Assembly: GCF_002775205.1 (NCBI RefSeq)
Contig: NC_036456.1
Coordinates: 21,324,968 to 21,388,967 of the forward strand
DNA length: 64,000 nucleotides
Direction of reading: 5' to 3'
Source of the DNA: Xiphophorus maculatus
Taxonomy: Eukaryota; Chordata; Actinopteri; Cyprinodontiformes; Poeciliidae
The notes under the pieces are model-generated. The model was not told where the DNA came from. It did no database searches and saw only the letters and a list, made by a program, of their open reading frames with translations. Each line of letters opens with the position of its first letter. Position 1 is the stretch's first letter. The position numbers and the translations under genes are program-made. Below, piece by piece: positions 44,809 through 57,038 of the stretch.

Positions 44809-46091
44809 CTATTCCCTCAGCCCGTCACTGATCATTTGACGGAGTCTTACATAAAGATTAGTAATTTCATACACATCATCTGTCATTACCAGTCTGTGCT
44901 CAGTCATGAGTTCAGTGCATAAGTGAAACACATTAACATCACAGGGAAAGTCCTTGAAACGACATTCTTCTATACATATTTCCAGCTTTGTTAGATTAGC
45001 AGACTGTAAAAAGTTTGGAACCCCATACAGGTTGGGAACACCATGCATTAATGTGGGACGACCAGGAGGAGCCCCAGGATTATTTGTAGATCGTATATGA
45101 TGGTCATTCCATGTATGGACAACTTGATCCAGCTCCACCTGTTTGATAAAAAAAAAAAAGGGAAAAAAATAAGAACATAATTGTTAGAAAACAAATTCAT
45201 GCTTTTGTATTATTTGTAACTTATTTCAAATTTGTGTGCTGAAAGCAAGAAGTAAATTTATAGTACCTGTATTGTTTGTAGGAAGCAAAACTGGATCAGT
45301 GATTTGTCCAGAAAGCTGTCAACAAAATAGCCGTCGGCTTTCAGCTGGTCGAAATGGTCCATCCAAAACTGGGCACATTCACTTCTTAAAGTGCACCACC
45401 ATCGCTCTATCCTTTGATTTCTTGTACTCGGACCGAGAATAACAGATTCAAAACCATTTTCATTCTCGGTGTTGTGCAGAAATCTTTGCATCGCTGCCAC
45501 ATAAGTGTTCTCTGTGCCATGATCCATTCGTATCTTTTGTGGAAATCCATTATACTCCATCACAGCATCAATGAAATAGCCAGCAATAATGTGAGGGTCA
45601 CTATTAGTCTTATTAGCTTCTAGCCAGATCATTTTCCTTGAAAAGCCATCTATGCATCCATTAATACATATCCCATAAGGCTTTAATTTGTCGTACCCAT
45701 CGATGTGCCAGACATAGTTTGGTCCCCGACTGACATATAAGCGTCGTCTCAAGCGATTTTGTGCACACAGGTCAACCCCGTTGGGATCCAATAGGCGCAT
45801 CAAAAGACGTACTGTTTCCCTGTCTGTGACTATGCCAGCCATCCAACATTTCTGGTGCATCCACCTGTAGCCGTGCTGTCTCCCAGATCCATTTAGTTGT
45901 TGCTCAATAAAAGAGGCCACTTCTGCAACATCTGTCTTATTTTTTCTATGCCAAAGGCGCTTCTTTTGCAGTCTTCTCTCCAGCGTCCGGAGATTTAATT
46001 TAACATTATGGGTTTCTTCCAAAACTCGCAAGATTTCAAGATTAGTAAAACCACTTCTGAAGTATTGCTCAATGATATTATCAATATCCAT
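44809..46091 (-). CDS. IS3-like DDE transposase of the IS3EU-like transposon
   Basis: Minus-strand exons 46091-45267 and 45138-44809 join across a phase-0 GT-AG intron to give 384 residues. An N-terminal helix-turn-helix (residues about 15-50) is followed by an IS3-like GYRWMHQKCWMAGIVTDRET segment (74-93). The retroviral-integrase-type core has D131 (WHIDGYDKL), D190 (RMDHGTEN) and E229 (RNQRIERWW), a complete DDE triad. Exon 2 supplies the C-terminal NPGAPPGRPTLMHG region seen in relatives. No stop or frameshift was found. The protein should bind the terminal repeats and cut and paste the element in the nucleus. The inverted repeats lie 216 bp from its start codon. Confidence 0.75.
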
Positions 46092-46138
46092 TTCTTTCTA
46101 TCAAGTTGAGCATATCTCAAGCTATAGGGCCAACTCAA

Positions 46139-46266
46139 GTTATCTCATTATAATGAGATAGTATCTCATTATAATGAGATAGTATCTCATTATAATGAGA
46201 TACTATCTCATTATAATCTCAAAATATCTCAAAATAATGAGATACTATCTCATTATAATGAGATCT
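46139..46266. repeat. Right subterminal palindromes (about 5 units)
   Basis: Tandem tatctcattataatgagata units, each self-complementary and partly overlapping, lie between the transposase start and the right terminal repeat. They match the two units at the left end and may be transposase-binding or hairpin sites. Confidence 0.85.
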
Positions 46267-46279
46267 TTTTTTTTTTTTT

Positions 46280-46307
46280 TACAGAGTGGCGGAAACGGGC
46301 TTCCATA
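46280..46307 (-). repeat. Right terminal inverted repeat of IS3EU-like element
   Basis: acagagtggcggaaacgggc, then ttccata, is the inverse of 36618-36645. It is followed by the GGATTC target copy. Confidence 0.9.
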
Positions 46308-46364
46308 GGATTCTGTACATCTGGTTGTAAAAAAAAAAAAAAAAGAACGAAGCAGATCTACATC

Positions 46365-47710
46365 ATGTCGGACTTTCCTGGTCTTGGCAGAGGGAGGGGG
46401 ACAGTTAGCTTTAGCCCACTGCAGTCATTTGGCAGGGGTAGAGCAGGTTTGCTGGCAGCCCCAGTCTCATCCACACCTAGGCCCGTCTTTGCTGAGTTAA
46501 ATGAGAAACCTGTTGATGGTGACTGTGATGATTCCCATCATTCTAATTCAGATACGAAACCTACTAAAGAGAGCCTTTATGCAGAGATAGCAACGCAAAT
46601 TGGGGTTTCTATTGGAGAAAGCATTGCCTCTTGTATTGAGTCTCGCTTGGGCTGTGGACTGGGAAACAGTGTTCTTGGGTCTGCCAGTAATGTGCTCTCA
46701 GAACCGTCACTTTTGAATGTGATTGTGAAATCTGATGTTAAAGAACCTGTGTGTTTTAGAGGGGATGGTTGTGACACATGCAGTGTTCAGGAATGGGAGG
46801 AAATGATAATGACCTATTTGAAGAAAAAAGGGGTACAGACAGCTGAACAAGCTGATGAAGTGCTTAGTAAACTGGCAGGGAGGGCAAGAGAGATAGTCAG
46901 GGTGGGCATATGTAGTCAGCCATCCTTGTGTCTTAAGGAAGGCCCAGAACCTATTTTTGAAATCTTAAAACAGCACTTTAGTGACACTGCCTGTTCGAGC
47001 ATGCCTTTGGCTGATTTTTATGCGACATTACCTAACTTAGGTGAGACACCTTTCGATTACTGGCTCCGGCTGAACAGAGCCATGGAACTCACAGAGGAGA
47101 CTGTCTCAAACGACAGAATAAGTCATTTGCATATCTGACAAAAGAACTGACTGCAATGTTCATTCGTCACTGCCCAGACTCAGAACTGTCTCTTATTTTC
47201 AAATGCAAGCCGTTGCAGCAGTGGACGCCTGCTGATGTGCACGAGAAGTTGCTGGAGGACAGCAAAGATCAGAAGTGTGGTCCTCAGCTGAGTGCATCCA
47301 GTGCTTTAAGTTTTCAGCGACAGGAGGTGAGTCCTCATGTGCAACAGGTGACATGCAGCAGTAAATGTACCACACCATCACCGACCTCTACCTCTACTGG
47401 ACTTAATGCACCGGCGCCTGCTGATCGTCTTGATCATGTGATAGCTCTGTTGGAGAGAGTTCTGGAGGGTCAGCTTCGACAAGCAAAGTCACCTGCTAAA
47501 GTTGATGTCAGAGCTCATCGAAACCAAACACACAAAGTCATGCCCTGTGTAATTTGTGGTGACACAGCACACTCTGCCTATTACCACTGTAGAGCCAATC
47601 AGCTGTGCTTCATCTGCTATGCTGCTGATCACACACGGGCTCGGTGCCCCAGGGCCGTATCTCACAAAGCGAGAGGGCCTGAATCAGCTGCCCAGCAGCT
47701 GGGAAACTAG
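46365..47710 (+). pseudogene. gag: Gag of gypsy-3, one frameshift
   Basis: From the ATG at 46365 the frame starts MSDFPGLGRGRGTVSF, rich in G and R. It continues through a capsid-like domain (CSVQEWEEMIMTYLKKKG, LSKLAGRAREIVRVG, FEILKQHFSDTACSS, PFDYWLRLNRAMELTEE) and stops at 47138. A 1-nt-type frame change near 47120 leads into 47156-47710 (LSLIFKCKPLQQWTPADVH). That part ends with cysteine motifs CVICGDTAHSAYYHC and CFICYAADHTRARC, a CCHC nucleocapsid knuckle. The single lesion makes this copy unable to produce full Gag. Confidence 0.8.
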
Positions 47711-47721
47711 TTGGCCTACAT

Positions 47722-50700
47722 GTGGAGGGGGCAAGTGTTAGGTCTGAAATTGCGCCCCAAGAGACTGATTTTGATGATTTGGAGTCTGTATACCAAACTG
47801 TCTGTGAAGAACGACAGCTTGGTTATCAACCAGTACTTCAGAACACCCAAAGACTGAAACAACACGATAAACTGTTCTATGAAAATGTGACCCTTGATGG
47901 AAAAGTATCTGTTAAAGCAATGCTTGATAGTGGCTCCATGGCCTGCACCCTCAGTACCAATCTGATGCCCCACCTCTTAGATCATGCAGTGCTGCAGTCC
48001 CCCACCTTGCAACCCACTGATGTTGTACTGATTGGTTGTGGTGGTTCAAAGACAATCCCGTCAGGTGTGTGTGACATTACAGTGGAAATGTGTGACTGCA
48101 AAGTTGTTGTACCTATGCTGGTGGTTGCAGGACAAAGTGAGGACCTTATCATAGGCAGCAACCTTATGCGGCATTTGGTCAATCACCTGAAGACAAAAGA
48201 TAATTTGGGGGTGAAATGCAGCAAGAGTTTAAATGCAGAAGATATGTCTGATCACAATGTGCTAAGTTTAATGTCAGAAGTGGTGGTTCCAGAGAGTTCA
48301 GGTGATAAGATTGGAACTGTCAGGCTAAAGAAAGCCATAACCTTGGAACCTTTGACAGAGCACCTGGTCTGGGGCAGGCTGCAGCTAGGAGACAATGAGG
48401 AAGTCGGCAGTGCTGTAGTGATCGAACCCACAGCAGCAAGGTCAAGGCCAAGGTCAGTTATGGTTGGAAGAACTGTGGCACATCTTAATAGTGATGGGTG
48501 GCTCCCGGTAAAGGTGTTAAACCCCTTTGACAAGCCAATGCCTTTAAAACAAAACATGAAGTTGGCTGATGTGTTTACCTGTGCAGCAGTGGAGAGCTTC
48601 AGTCCCACTGGCTCCTGCTTACAACAGAATATACAACTGCCAACTACTGAATCAGCACAGTGCAATGATGAGCAGAGTTTAGTTACTGATGTCTCTACCT
48701 TGCCTGATCATCCATCTTCGGAGAGAGCAATGGGTGACAATAGCTCCTTACATGCAGTGCTGCAAAATCTGGGGCTGTCTGACATTGATATCGACTCATG
48801 TGAAGTGTCACAAGCTAGCAAAGAGAAACTAGTTGATCTCATAGCCCAGTTTGAGTCCATTTTCTCGAGAGACAAGCTAGATTGCGGCAAAGCTGCAGGC
48901 TATCTTCATAGGATTCGAGTAGTAGATGACAAGCCATTCCGATTGCCTTGCCGACGTGTGCCACTGACTCATTATGACAAATTAAGACAAGCTCTGAATG
49001 AAATGGAGGAACGGGAAATAATCCGAAAGTCTTGCAGTGAATTTGCATCACCTTTGGTCTTAATTTGGAAAAAGTCTGGTGATTTAAGAATATGTAATGA
49101 CTTTCGCTGGCTTAACGCTAGAACTGTCAAAGATGCCCATCCTCTTCCGCATCCAGCAGATGCACTGGCTGCTTTAGGAGGAAATGGATTTTTCTCTACA
49201 ATGGACCTGACTTCAGGCTACTATAATGTGGAGGTGCATGAACAGGACCGCAAGTACACAGCATTTACATCACCATTCGGGTTATACGAATACAATCGTA
49301 TGCCACAGGGACTGTGCAACAGTCCAGCGACCTTTATGAGGATGATGTTGGGCATTTTCGGAGACCAGAACTTCCTCAGTGTGCTGTGTTATCTTGACGA
49401 TGTCCTGGTTTTTGCCCCCACAGAAGAAGCAGCACTGCAGCGCTTGCATATGGTGTTCCAGAGACTGCAGGCTCACAATCTTAAGTTGGCCCCAAAGAAG
49501 TGCCACTTCTTGAGGCAGTCTGTGAAATTCCTAGGGCACATTGTTAATGCTGATGGAATAAGGTCAGATCCTGACAAAATAGCATCCATTACGTCCCTTA
49601 TGGAAGCAGACCTCATGGATGATGGTTCTAAGGTTCCATCCCAGCGGAGGATCCGCTCATTCCTGGGAATGGTCATGTATTACCAACAATTTATTGAGAA
49701 CTGTTCATCCATTGCAAAACCCCTGTTCCGGCTGACATCTGGGGACAAAGGTCCACGTGGTCCAGGGAGAAGGCGCCAGAAAGCACGTGCTAAGCTGTGT
49801 GAGGAGGACTGGACAGATGACTGCAGGATGGCGTTCTTCAAGTTAAAGCAGGCTTTGTTGGATCGAGTGCTCCTGGCCCATCCAAACTTCGAGGAGCCCT
49901 TCCTTCTATCAGTTGATGCCTCCAGCAGTGGCCTTGGTGCTGTGTTGTCACAAGTTCCGGCTGGAGCTTCAACATCAAGGCCAATCGCCTTTCCCAGTAA
50001 GACACTCAGTCACACACAGTCCAAGTATCCAGCATATAGGCTGGAGTTCTTTGCCTTGAAGTGGGCAGTGTGCGATAAGTTTCATCACTGGCTTAGGGGT
50101 CATCAGTTTACAGTATGGACTGACAATAACCCTCTGACTTACATACTGTCTAAGCCAAGATTAGATGCATGTAAGCAGAGGTGGATTGCAAAGCTGGCAC
50201 CTTTTCAGTTTGACATAAAATACATCCCTGGTCCTAAAAATGTGGTTACTGATGTACTGAGCAGAGAACCCTTTGTGCAACCAACTGCCTCCCATCGTCT
50301 CATAAGAGTGCCATACAATGATCTGCTGGTTGAGGCAGAGCTAGTTGCCACAGGTGGGGTGCAGGAGGCCTTCAGATGGACGGTTCACTCACCTGAGGAG
50401 ACCCTAGGCGATGACCAGCCTATTGTTTCTCAGTGCACAGCTGTTGTACAGGCCGGGGGGCTGACATCTTCTGAGGTGGGCGCTGTTTTCCAGGTTCATA
50501 CAGAACATGAGTCCCAGGTGTGGCCACATGCTCTCCTTCTGCCTCAGTTCTCTCAGACTTTCCTCACACCAAACCAAACGGATTCTGAAATCTTTTCGCA
50601 TGACAAACTAGTGAGGCAGCAGCGGTGTGATGATACACTGAGTAGGGCAATCTTCTATGTAGGAAGGGGGCGAAAACCATCAAGGAGAGAGTGTGCCAAA

Positions 50701-50832
50701 GAAGTGACTGATACAATTAGACTTCTGAAGGCATGGAACAAGTTGACTGTGAAAAATGGTGTATTGTATCAAATCTCCAAGAATCCTGTAACAAAGATGT
50801 TGTCCCGCCTGCCCTGCGTCCTGCTGTACTGA
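47722..50832 (+). pseudogene. pol: Protease-RT-RNase H of gypsy-3, long open frame
   Basis: An open frame of about 1,036 codons carries the protease (VKAMLDSGSMACTL, active D-S-G near residue 75) and the RT fingers and palm (GDLRICNDFRWLNARTV, FFSTMDLTSGYYNVEV, RMPQGLCNSPATFMRM and LCYLDDVLVFAP). RNase H follows (LLSVDASSSGLGAVLSQ, RLEFFALKWAVCDKFHHWL, TVWTDNNPLTYIL) and a spacer to the integrase. It ends at a stop near 50830, just before the solo LTR. Reading is clean for over 3 kb, unlike its integrase. It lies in a different frame from gag, so expression would need frameshifting or a separate start. Confidence 0.85.
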
Positions 50833-50883
50833 AGGGAGTCCATGATGAAGCAGCCCACCGAGGCCAACTACGAACCCTTTATC

Positions 50884-51233
50884 TGTCATGAAATGCGGGG
50901 TGAGGGTGGTGAGGCAGACGCAGCAGACCCAGGTAAGATGAATAATTGATTTTTAATAAAGAAACACAGTCCAATCAATGGGCAGCACGGCCGAGCAGAA
51001 GCCAGGGCTCGACGCCTGTAGCAACCGTTAAAACGAATGGCTAACACGAAGGACTCGGAACACAGTAGACGCGGACCCGACAAAGAACAGACACACAGGT
51101 GACACTAAATACACACGGGGTAATTAGGGAACGAGAAACACCTGGGAGCAATCGAGGGGAGAACAGGACAACACGGAGACACAGAGACACAGAAAACTCG
51201 AAATAAACACACCAAAAAACAAGGAACATTACA
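50884..51233 (-). mobile_element. Gypsy-type solo LTR with TTATC duplication (350 bp)
   Basis: The plus strand begins TGTCATGAAATGC and ends ACATTACA. Perfect TTATC copies flank it at 50879-50883 and 51234-51238. Removing it with one TTATC restores integrase sequence. On the minus strand it shows a gtatttagtg TATA-like box and an attaaaaatc region. It belongs to the same family as the solo LTR at 25645-25973. Confidence 0.9.
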
Positions 51234-52360
51234 TTATCTGGCCAGGCAAAGATTTTATTGGTCTGGCATGGCTAAACATGTGGCAGAGTATGTGAGGTGC
51301 TGCAAGCGGTGCATTGTTAGCAAGTCACCGGAACCAGAGGCTAGAGCACCTTTAGAGAACATCAAGACATCAGAGCCCCTTGAACTAGTCTGCATAGACT
51401 TCTGGTCGGCTGAGGACTCTGCAAACAAATCAGTGGATGTGCTTGTGGTCACCGACCATTTTACAAAGATGGCGCATGCCTTTTTATGCCCCAACCAGTC
51501 TGCCAAGGCAGTGACGCACCAACTGTGGCATAACTATTTCTTATCTACGGCTTTCCAACACACTTACACTCTGATCAGGGAGCGAATTTCGAGAGTGCAC
51601 TCATCTCTGAACTATTGAGTGTTGCTGGTGTCCAGAAGTCCCACACGACTCCATATCACCCAATGGGTAATGGTTCTTGTGAAAGGATGAACCACACCTT
51701 GGGCAATATGATTCGTGCCTTACCTCCAAAAGCTAAGCAAAGATGGCCTGATGTGCTGAAAGCCCTCACCTTTGCATACAACTGCACTGTCCACGAGACA
51801 ACTGGCTTTGCTCCATTTCTGTTGATGTTTGGCAGGGTACCAAGACTCCCAATTGATATAATCTTCGGCTCTGTCATTGACCATCATGACGTCACAGATT
51901 ATGACCGATATGTCCAGACACTAAGGAAAGACCTTAAGGAGGCAATGGATATTGCACAAAGAACGGCAAGCAAACAATTGCAGCGCCACACAGATCTCTA
52001 CAACCGGAAGGTCCGGGGATCCCCAGTGGAGATTGGAGACCGTGTTTTTTTGGCCAACAAAAAGGGACGCGGCAAGAGAAAACTTGCTGATCGCTGGGAG
52101 AATGTTGTCTATACAGTTGTGGATAAGAATGACACAAGTCACACCTTTAAGTTGCAGAATGCGTCCACCGGGCAGGTGAAGGTTGTACATCGTAACCTGT
52201 TAATACCAGTGAACTTTCTGCCTGTCGAGGATGCTTCACTGCAGGATGAAGTGGATGTGTCTTCTGAATCTGGCTCGCTGATGGCGGATAGCGATGGAGA
52301 GGCTGTGTGTGGTGTGTCTGTGGCATCTGCTGAGTTTCTCTACAAATTAGTTTTATAACT
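51234..52360 (+). pseudogene. pol: Integrase of gypsy-3
   Basis: After the solo LTR the frame gives the zinc-binding pair (CCKRCIVSK), the first catalytic D in LVCIDFWSAED and DVLVVTDHFTKMAHAFLC. The frame is lost at about 51590, in the region that should hold the second D. The next frame (51615-52358) gives TTPYHPMGNGSCERMNHTLG with the catalytic E, TFAYNCTVHETTGFAPFLLMFG and the SH3-like IGDRVFLANKKGRGK. The last residues (EFLYKLVL) come from the duplicated junction sequence, not from the integrase. Confidence 0.8.
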
Positions 52361-52430
52361 AATTTATAGTTTCTCTACAAATCATTTTAATAACTAACAA
52401 AGATAATTATTATTATTACAGTTAGATAGG
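52331..52430 (+). repeat. Junction scar: about 30-bp duplicated unit
   Basis: tttctctacaaattagtttt at 52334 and tttctctacaaatcatttta at 52366 are imperfect copies in tandem. The second continues into the sequence tag also found at 5476-5540. This joins truncated gypsy-3 to the BEL-B LTR and looks like a repair junction. Confidence 0.6.
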
Positions 52431-52804
52431 TCTAAGAGCCAGTTAATGGGGAATTCATATAGAATAATAATTTAGATTAAAAATGTATAAATATGCTTAA
52501 TTTAATTTTAAGAAATTCATGATGAGTATATTTTCTAGAATGTATAACTTAGTTAATATAAAGGGATACTTTTATTGTGAAAAGTAATTTTGGCTTCCAC
52601 TACGTAATGCATAACATTAACATTGCCCGTATGCACGTTTGAGGTCAGATTGCAGTTGGATACGGTGGAAGCAACACAATTTTTTGACCGATCTGTACCG
52701 AGCCTTTCATTTTTTCTGTAAGTGTACTTTTGGAGTTCTTTAAGTAAACATCATAAAAGAAGACTTGGTCTCAGTCGAGTGATTCAAATATTGGTTGTTA
52801 GACA
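52431..52804 (+). repeat. 5' LTR of BEL-B (374 bp)
   Basis: It starts TCTAAGAGCC, whereas the 3' copy starts TGTAAGAGCC, so the terminal G was mutated here. It ends GTTAGACA. Leader sequence follows to the gag ATG at 53278 without other genes. Confidence 0.85.
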
Positions 52805-53277
52805 AACTGCAAAGGTGGTACAACGAACTTTTGGGACGCAGAGTGCCACTACATAAAGTCAAAAAATTGCTAATGGAGCCTCATTTCTTCTTGCCTGGAC
52901 AACGCGGCTGAAGAGAAAAGAAGCTCGCGCCTCGCTGAGAAAGAAAAAAGGACTGAAACGGGTAACCCTTTGAATGATTCTCCTAGAAAAGGTAACGAAA
53001 AGGCTTCTTTATCTTTGAATATTGTAAAGAAAAGACGTCATACGGATGAATGAAGGAGCTCTGACGAAAATTGAAGTTGAAGCCTGTCAGTAAAATTCCA
53101 CTGGATGCAGTTAATTGTCCGAGACACGTGTGCATGTAGGTAACGGATTCGGTCAATGTGGAGCTTTTGTGAAATATGAACAGTTTGTTTGCACTCAGTT
53201 AGAGAAGAAAGGCAACTTTGAAGTAAGTGCTTTAAACTTTGTGCCTGCTTACTGCACATTAACTCCGCGATTATAAG
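52805..53277 (+). other. Leader of BEL-B
   Basis: Untranslated region between the 5' LTR and gag. A tggtacaacgaac sequence lies about 10 bp after the LTR and could be the primer-binding site, but I cannot match it to a tRNA. No coding region is seen. Confidence 0.5.
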
Positions 53278-54781
53278 ATGGCTGACGGAGATGCTGACAC
53301 GCGTGGCGAGGATAAATTGGAACAGAGGAGAGAGCGCAAGCTAACTGAGAAGGGCGCTGAGGAGAGATTACAACGGTTCATAGGATTAAGAAGACGAACG
53401 TTAGCCACTCTAACCAGCCAAATTAAAGAGATAGAGACATTGAAGTGTGATGCTCAAAATGTGGAAAGTGTTCAGCTTACGATGGAGGGTGATTTTGCAC
53501 AGTCTCTAAACGAGTTTAATAGGTTCAATTTTGAAGTTTGCAGTCTGTTGTCTGAAGATGAAAAATTTCACTACCAAAACAATTGGTACGAACCTAAAAT
53601 GGATCAGATAACAGGCTTCATGAAAAAAACTAAAAGATGGCTGACAGGAGTGCATGATTCCACAGAGGGGGAAAACTTGCTCTTAGATGATCTTACTGAA
53701 CAAGTGACAGAAGAAGAAGATACTGTTTTGCCTAGTGACAGTGTTTCACAGATAGGGGACAGTAATGTTGCTAAAGCACACTCTCATGTAAGTAACATTT
53801 CCAACACCTCACGTGTATCGTCCACACGTGCCCGTCAGGAAGCAGAGCATGCCGCTCTAATGAAACGACAAGAAACGTTGAAAAAAAAAACAGGAGCTTG
53901 AATTCCAAGAAATTAGAATTAGAGCTGAAAAGGAAGAATTAGAACTGGAGACAGCATTAGCTGAAAGCCAAGCAAGAATACAAGTGCTTAAAGAGTATGA
54001 AACATTGGAAGATGACAGAGGTAGTCACGTGTCAGCGCAAAAATCAATAAGTGGAAACATAAAGAAGGAAAGAGTTAGCATGTCGCTACCGCAACATGCT
54101 ACAATGAATGTTCAAGCACCAAGACAAGTGCAGCGCACACAAATACCACAACTATCACCGCCAGTTTCAAACCAAACTTCTAGAACACAAACAGGGAATG
54201 ACATTGTGTCAGTCATGCAGAAGCAGAACGCAATAACTGAATTGCTAGTAAAGCAACAACAGCTTTCGCAGCTACCTACAAAGGACATTTCTGTGTTCAA
54301 AGGTGATGCGCTGCAGTTCAAGTCCTTCATGAGAGCATTTGAACATGCCATAGAGCAGAAAACAGACAATGACCAAGATAAACTATACTTCTTGGAACAG
54401 TTCACAGATGGTGAGCCCCAAGAGCTCGTTCGTAGTTGCGCTCACATGACACCATGCAAGGGCTACAAAGAAGCCAAGAGACTTCTGCATAAGCATTATG
54501 GAGATGAGCTTCGGATCGCCAGTGCGTACGTGGAGAAAGCTCTCAAATGGCCACAAGTGAAAGCAGATGATGGGAAAGCGTTAAATCCTTACGCAATGTT
54601 CCTGATAGGATGTCGTAACTCTATGGAAGATATTGAGTTCTTGGAAGAGATGGATAATCCTACCAATCTGCGCGCGTTGATATCCAAACTGCCCTACAAA
54701 ATGAAAGAACGTTGGCGAACAGAAGCTTTCAACCTCAAAGAACAACACAGGGTCACAGGGCCAGATTTACTGATTTACTGA
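53278..54781 (+). pseudogene. gag: Gag of BEL-B, frameshift at an A-run
   Basis: From the ATG at 53278 (MADGDADTRGEDKLEQRRER) comes a charged N-terminal region, then RARQEAEHAALMKRQETLKK. At the ten-A run 53881-53890 the frame shifts. Coding continues as EFQEIRIRAEKEELELETAL (coiled coil), then a DUF1759-like capsid region (ISVFKGDALQFKSFMRAFEH, LYFLEQFTDGEPQELVRSC, AKRLLHKHYGDELRIASAYV). A second break follows at 54762-54785, where atttactg is duplicated in tandem and creates a stop. Confidence 0.8.
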
Positions 54782-54782
54782 T

Positions 54783-57038
54783 TTGGTGAACTTCATAGAC
54801 CGCCAAGCTAAAATAGCAATCGATCCTCTCTTTGGTGACATATCTGATAGTCGCTCACCCATAGCTGCTAAGATGAACCAAAAAGGAAAGCAGGCCGTGA
54901 AAAAGGAGTTTCGTGGAAGCAGTTTTGCAACCAATGTTGTTCCTGAATCCAAAGAGCCTCAAGAAAGAACTGCCAAGGTCAAGCCTGCTAGCAATGGAAA
55001 AGCGGTGAACGCCTTTGATAAACCCTGTCTGTACTGTCAGCAATCACACGCTCTTGCTTCATGCAGTAGGATCAAAGGCCAGTCTCATCAAGAACGAGTG
55101 GAATTCCTGAAATCAAAGGGTCTATGTTTTAGTTGCTTGATCCCTGGCCATCTCAGTAAATCCTGTAAACAAAAAATAGAGTGCAAAGAATGTGGATTTA
55201 AGCACCCTGATATTCTGCACAAAGAAAAAGATGGCAGTTCCGCCTCACCAAGAAAGAATGATGGCGCTACTGGTGAAGAGTTGCTAGCTGCTGAGGTTCC
55301 CATCACACAGGAGTCTTGCGCCCTCACAGGGGCTGGAGAAGCTGATTGTGTGCTGTGGATAGTACCGGTGAAAGTCAAGTCGAAAAATAGTGAACAGTAT
55401 GTGGAAACGTACGCCTTTCTAGACCCGGGAAGCACGGCAACATTCTGTACGGAAGACCTGCAAAAGAAATTGAATGTGAAAGGGAAACCAACCAAAATAC
55501 GTCTCAGCACCATGGGTCAAGATGCACCAGAAAACCAGAAGCTCATGGACAGTCTGGTTCTATCAGAGCTCAAAGTGTGTGGGCTGGAGGACAGTATGTA
55601 CGTCGAGTTGCCCAAGGTGTTTACTCACAGCAGCATACCTGTTCATGCCGGAAACATACCCAAGCAGTCTGATATCCAACAGTGGCCTTACCTAAGTGAA
55701 GTGAACTTGCCAGAGTTAAAGGCTGATGTAGGGCTACTTATTGGAGCAAACTGTTCAAAAGCGATGAAGCCCTGGCGCATCATTAACGGCCAGGATGGAG
55801 GTCCTTACGCCATCAAGACGACCTTAGGCTGGGTTGTGAGTGGACCTGTAAGGAGAAATGAAGCGGAGAATGAAACACCTCACTCATTCGTGAACAGAAT
55901 CTCATTGGTGGAGATAGAGAACCTGTTGATCCAACAGTACAACACTGACTTCCCGGAACGCAATTATGAGGACAAGGAAGAGCTGTCTCATGAAGACAAA
56001 GTTTTTTTGCGGTCTGTGGAAAAGACAACAGTTTTTAAGAATGGGCATTACTGTGTCGGATTGCCACTCCGTAATGAGAAGATCCAGATGCCTAACAATC
56101 GTAATGTGGCAGAGCAACGCATTGCGTCTTTGGAAAGGAAGTTCAGGAAGAGTCCTGAGTTCTTTGAAGATTATAAGAACTTCATGAAAGCAATCATTAC
56201 CAAGGGCTACGCAGTCCGGGTTCCAACAAACCAACTGACCCGAGAGGACAACAGGGTGTTCTATATACCGCACCATGGAGTCTATCACCCAAAAAAGAAG
56301 AAGCTTCGGGTGGTATTTGACTGCACATCCTCCTACCAGGATCGGTGTCTGAATAGTGAGTTGCTCCAGGGGCCCGATCTGACCAATACGTTGGTTGGTG
56401 TCCTCCTCAGATTCCGGGAGGAGCCTGTAACAGTAATGGCAGACATTGAGTCAATGTTCTATCAAGTTAATGTGCCAGAACATGATGCAGACTTACTCCG
56501 CTTTCTTTGGTGGCCCAACGGCAGATTAGACAAGCCCATGGAGAAATCCCGAATGGCAGTGCATCTTTTTGGAGCCACTTCTTCTCCAAGTGTGGCCTCA
56601 TATGCACTGAGAAGAACTGCGGAGGATCACAGGGACACTGTATCTCCAGACGCAGTTCAAACAGTCCTGCGCCATTTCTACGTAGACGACTGCCTGAAAA
56701 GTGTAGCCACAGAAAACGATGCAGTGAGACTGGTCAAGGAACTTCAAGCTTTGTGTAGCAATGGAGGGTTCACCTTAACAAAGTGGATGAGCAACAGCAG
56801 AAAAGTGCTAACATCAATACCTGCAGAGCACAGAGCCACTGAAGTCAGAGACCTGGATTTACGACACGACACTCTACCAGTGGAAAGAACACTTGGTGTG
56901 CAGTGGGACACAGAATCGGATACTTTCCTGTACAAAATAGAGCTGCAAGACAAGCCAGTGACCAGAAGAGGTATCTTGTCAATCGTCAACTCCATCTACG
57001 ATCCTCGCCGGTTATTTTGCCTGCTAAACTTTTGTTGA
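54783..57038 (+). pseudogene. pol: Zinc knuckle, protease and RT of BEL-B
   Basis: The 751-codon frame has zinc clusters (CLYCQQSHALASC, CFSCLIPGHLSKSC, CKECGFKHPDILH) and the protease (TYAFLDPGSTATFC). The BEL linker follows (LKADVGLLIGANCSKAMKPW, YYIPHHGVYH-like YIPHHGVYHPKKKKLRVVF). The reverse transcriptase has TVMADIESMFYQV, SRMAVHLFGATSSPSVASYA and RHFYVDDCLKS (YVDD). It runs cleanly to about 57005, where a short deletion after NSIYDP shifts the frame and ends the protein. Confidence 0.85.

Larger units (their letters stand above)
46314..52360 (+). mobile_element. Gypsy-3 internal region (continuation from 36611)
   Basis: This continues the gypsy-3 leader after the IS3EU-like insertion and holds gag, protease, RT, RNase H and integrase in that order. 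It carries a solo LTR at 50884-51233. The 3' LTR is missing: coding sequence stops at a short duplicated junction (52331-52430) just before BEL-B. Confidence 0.82.
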
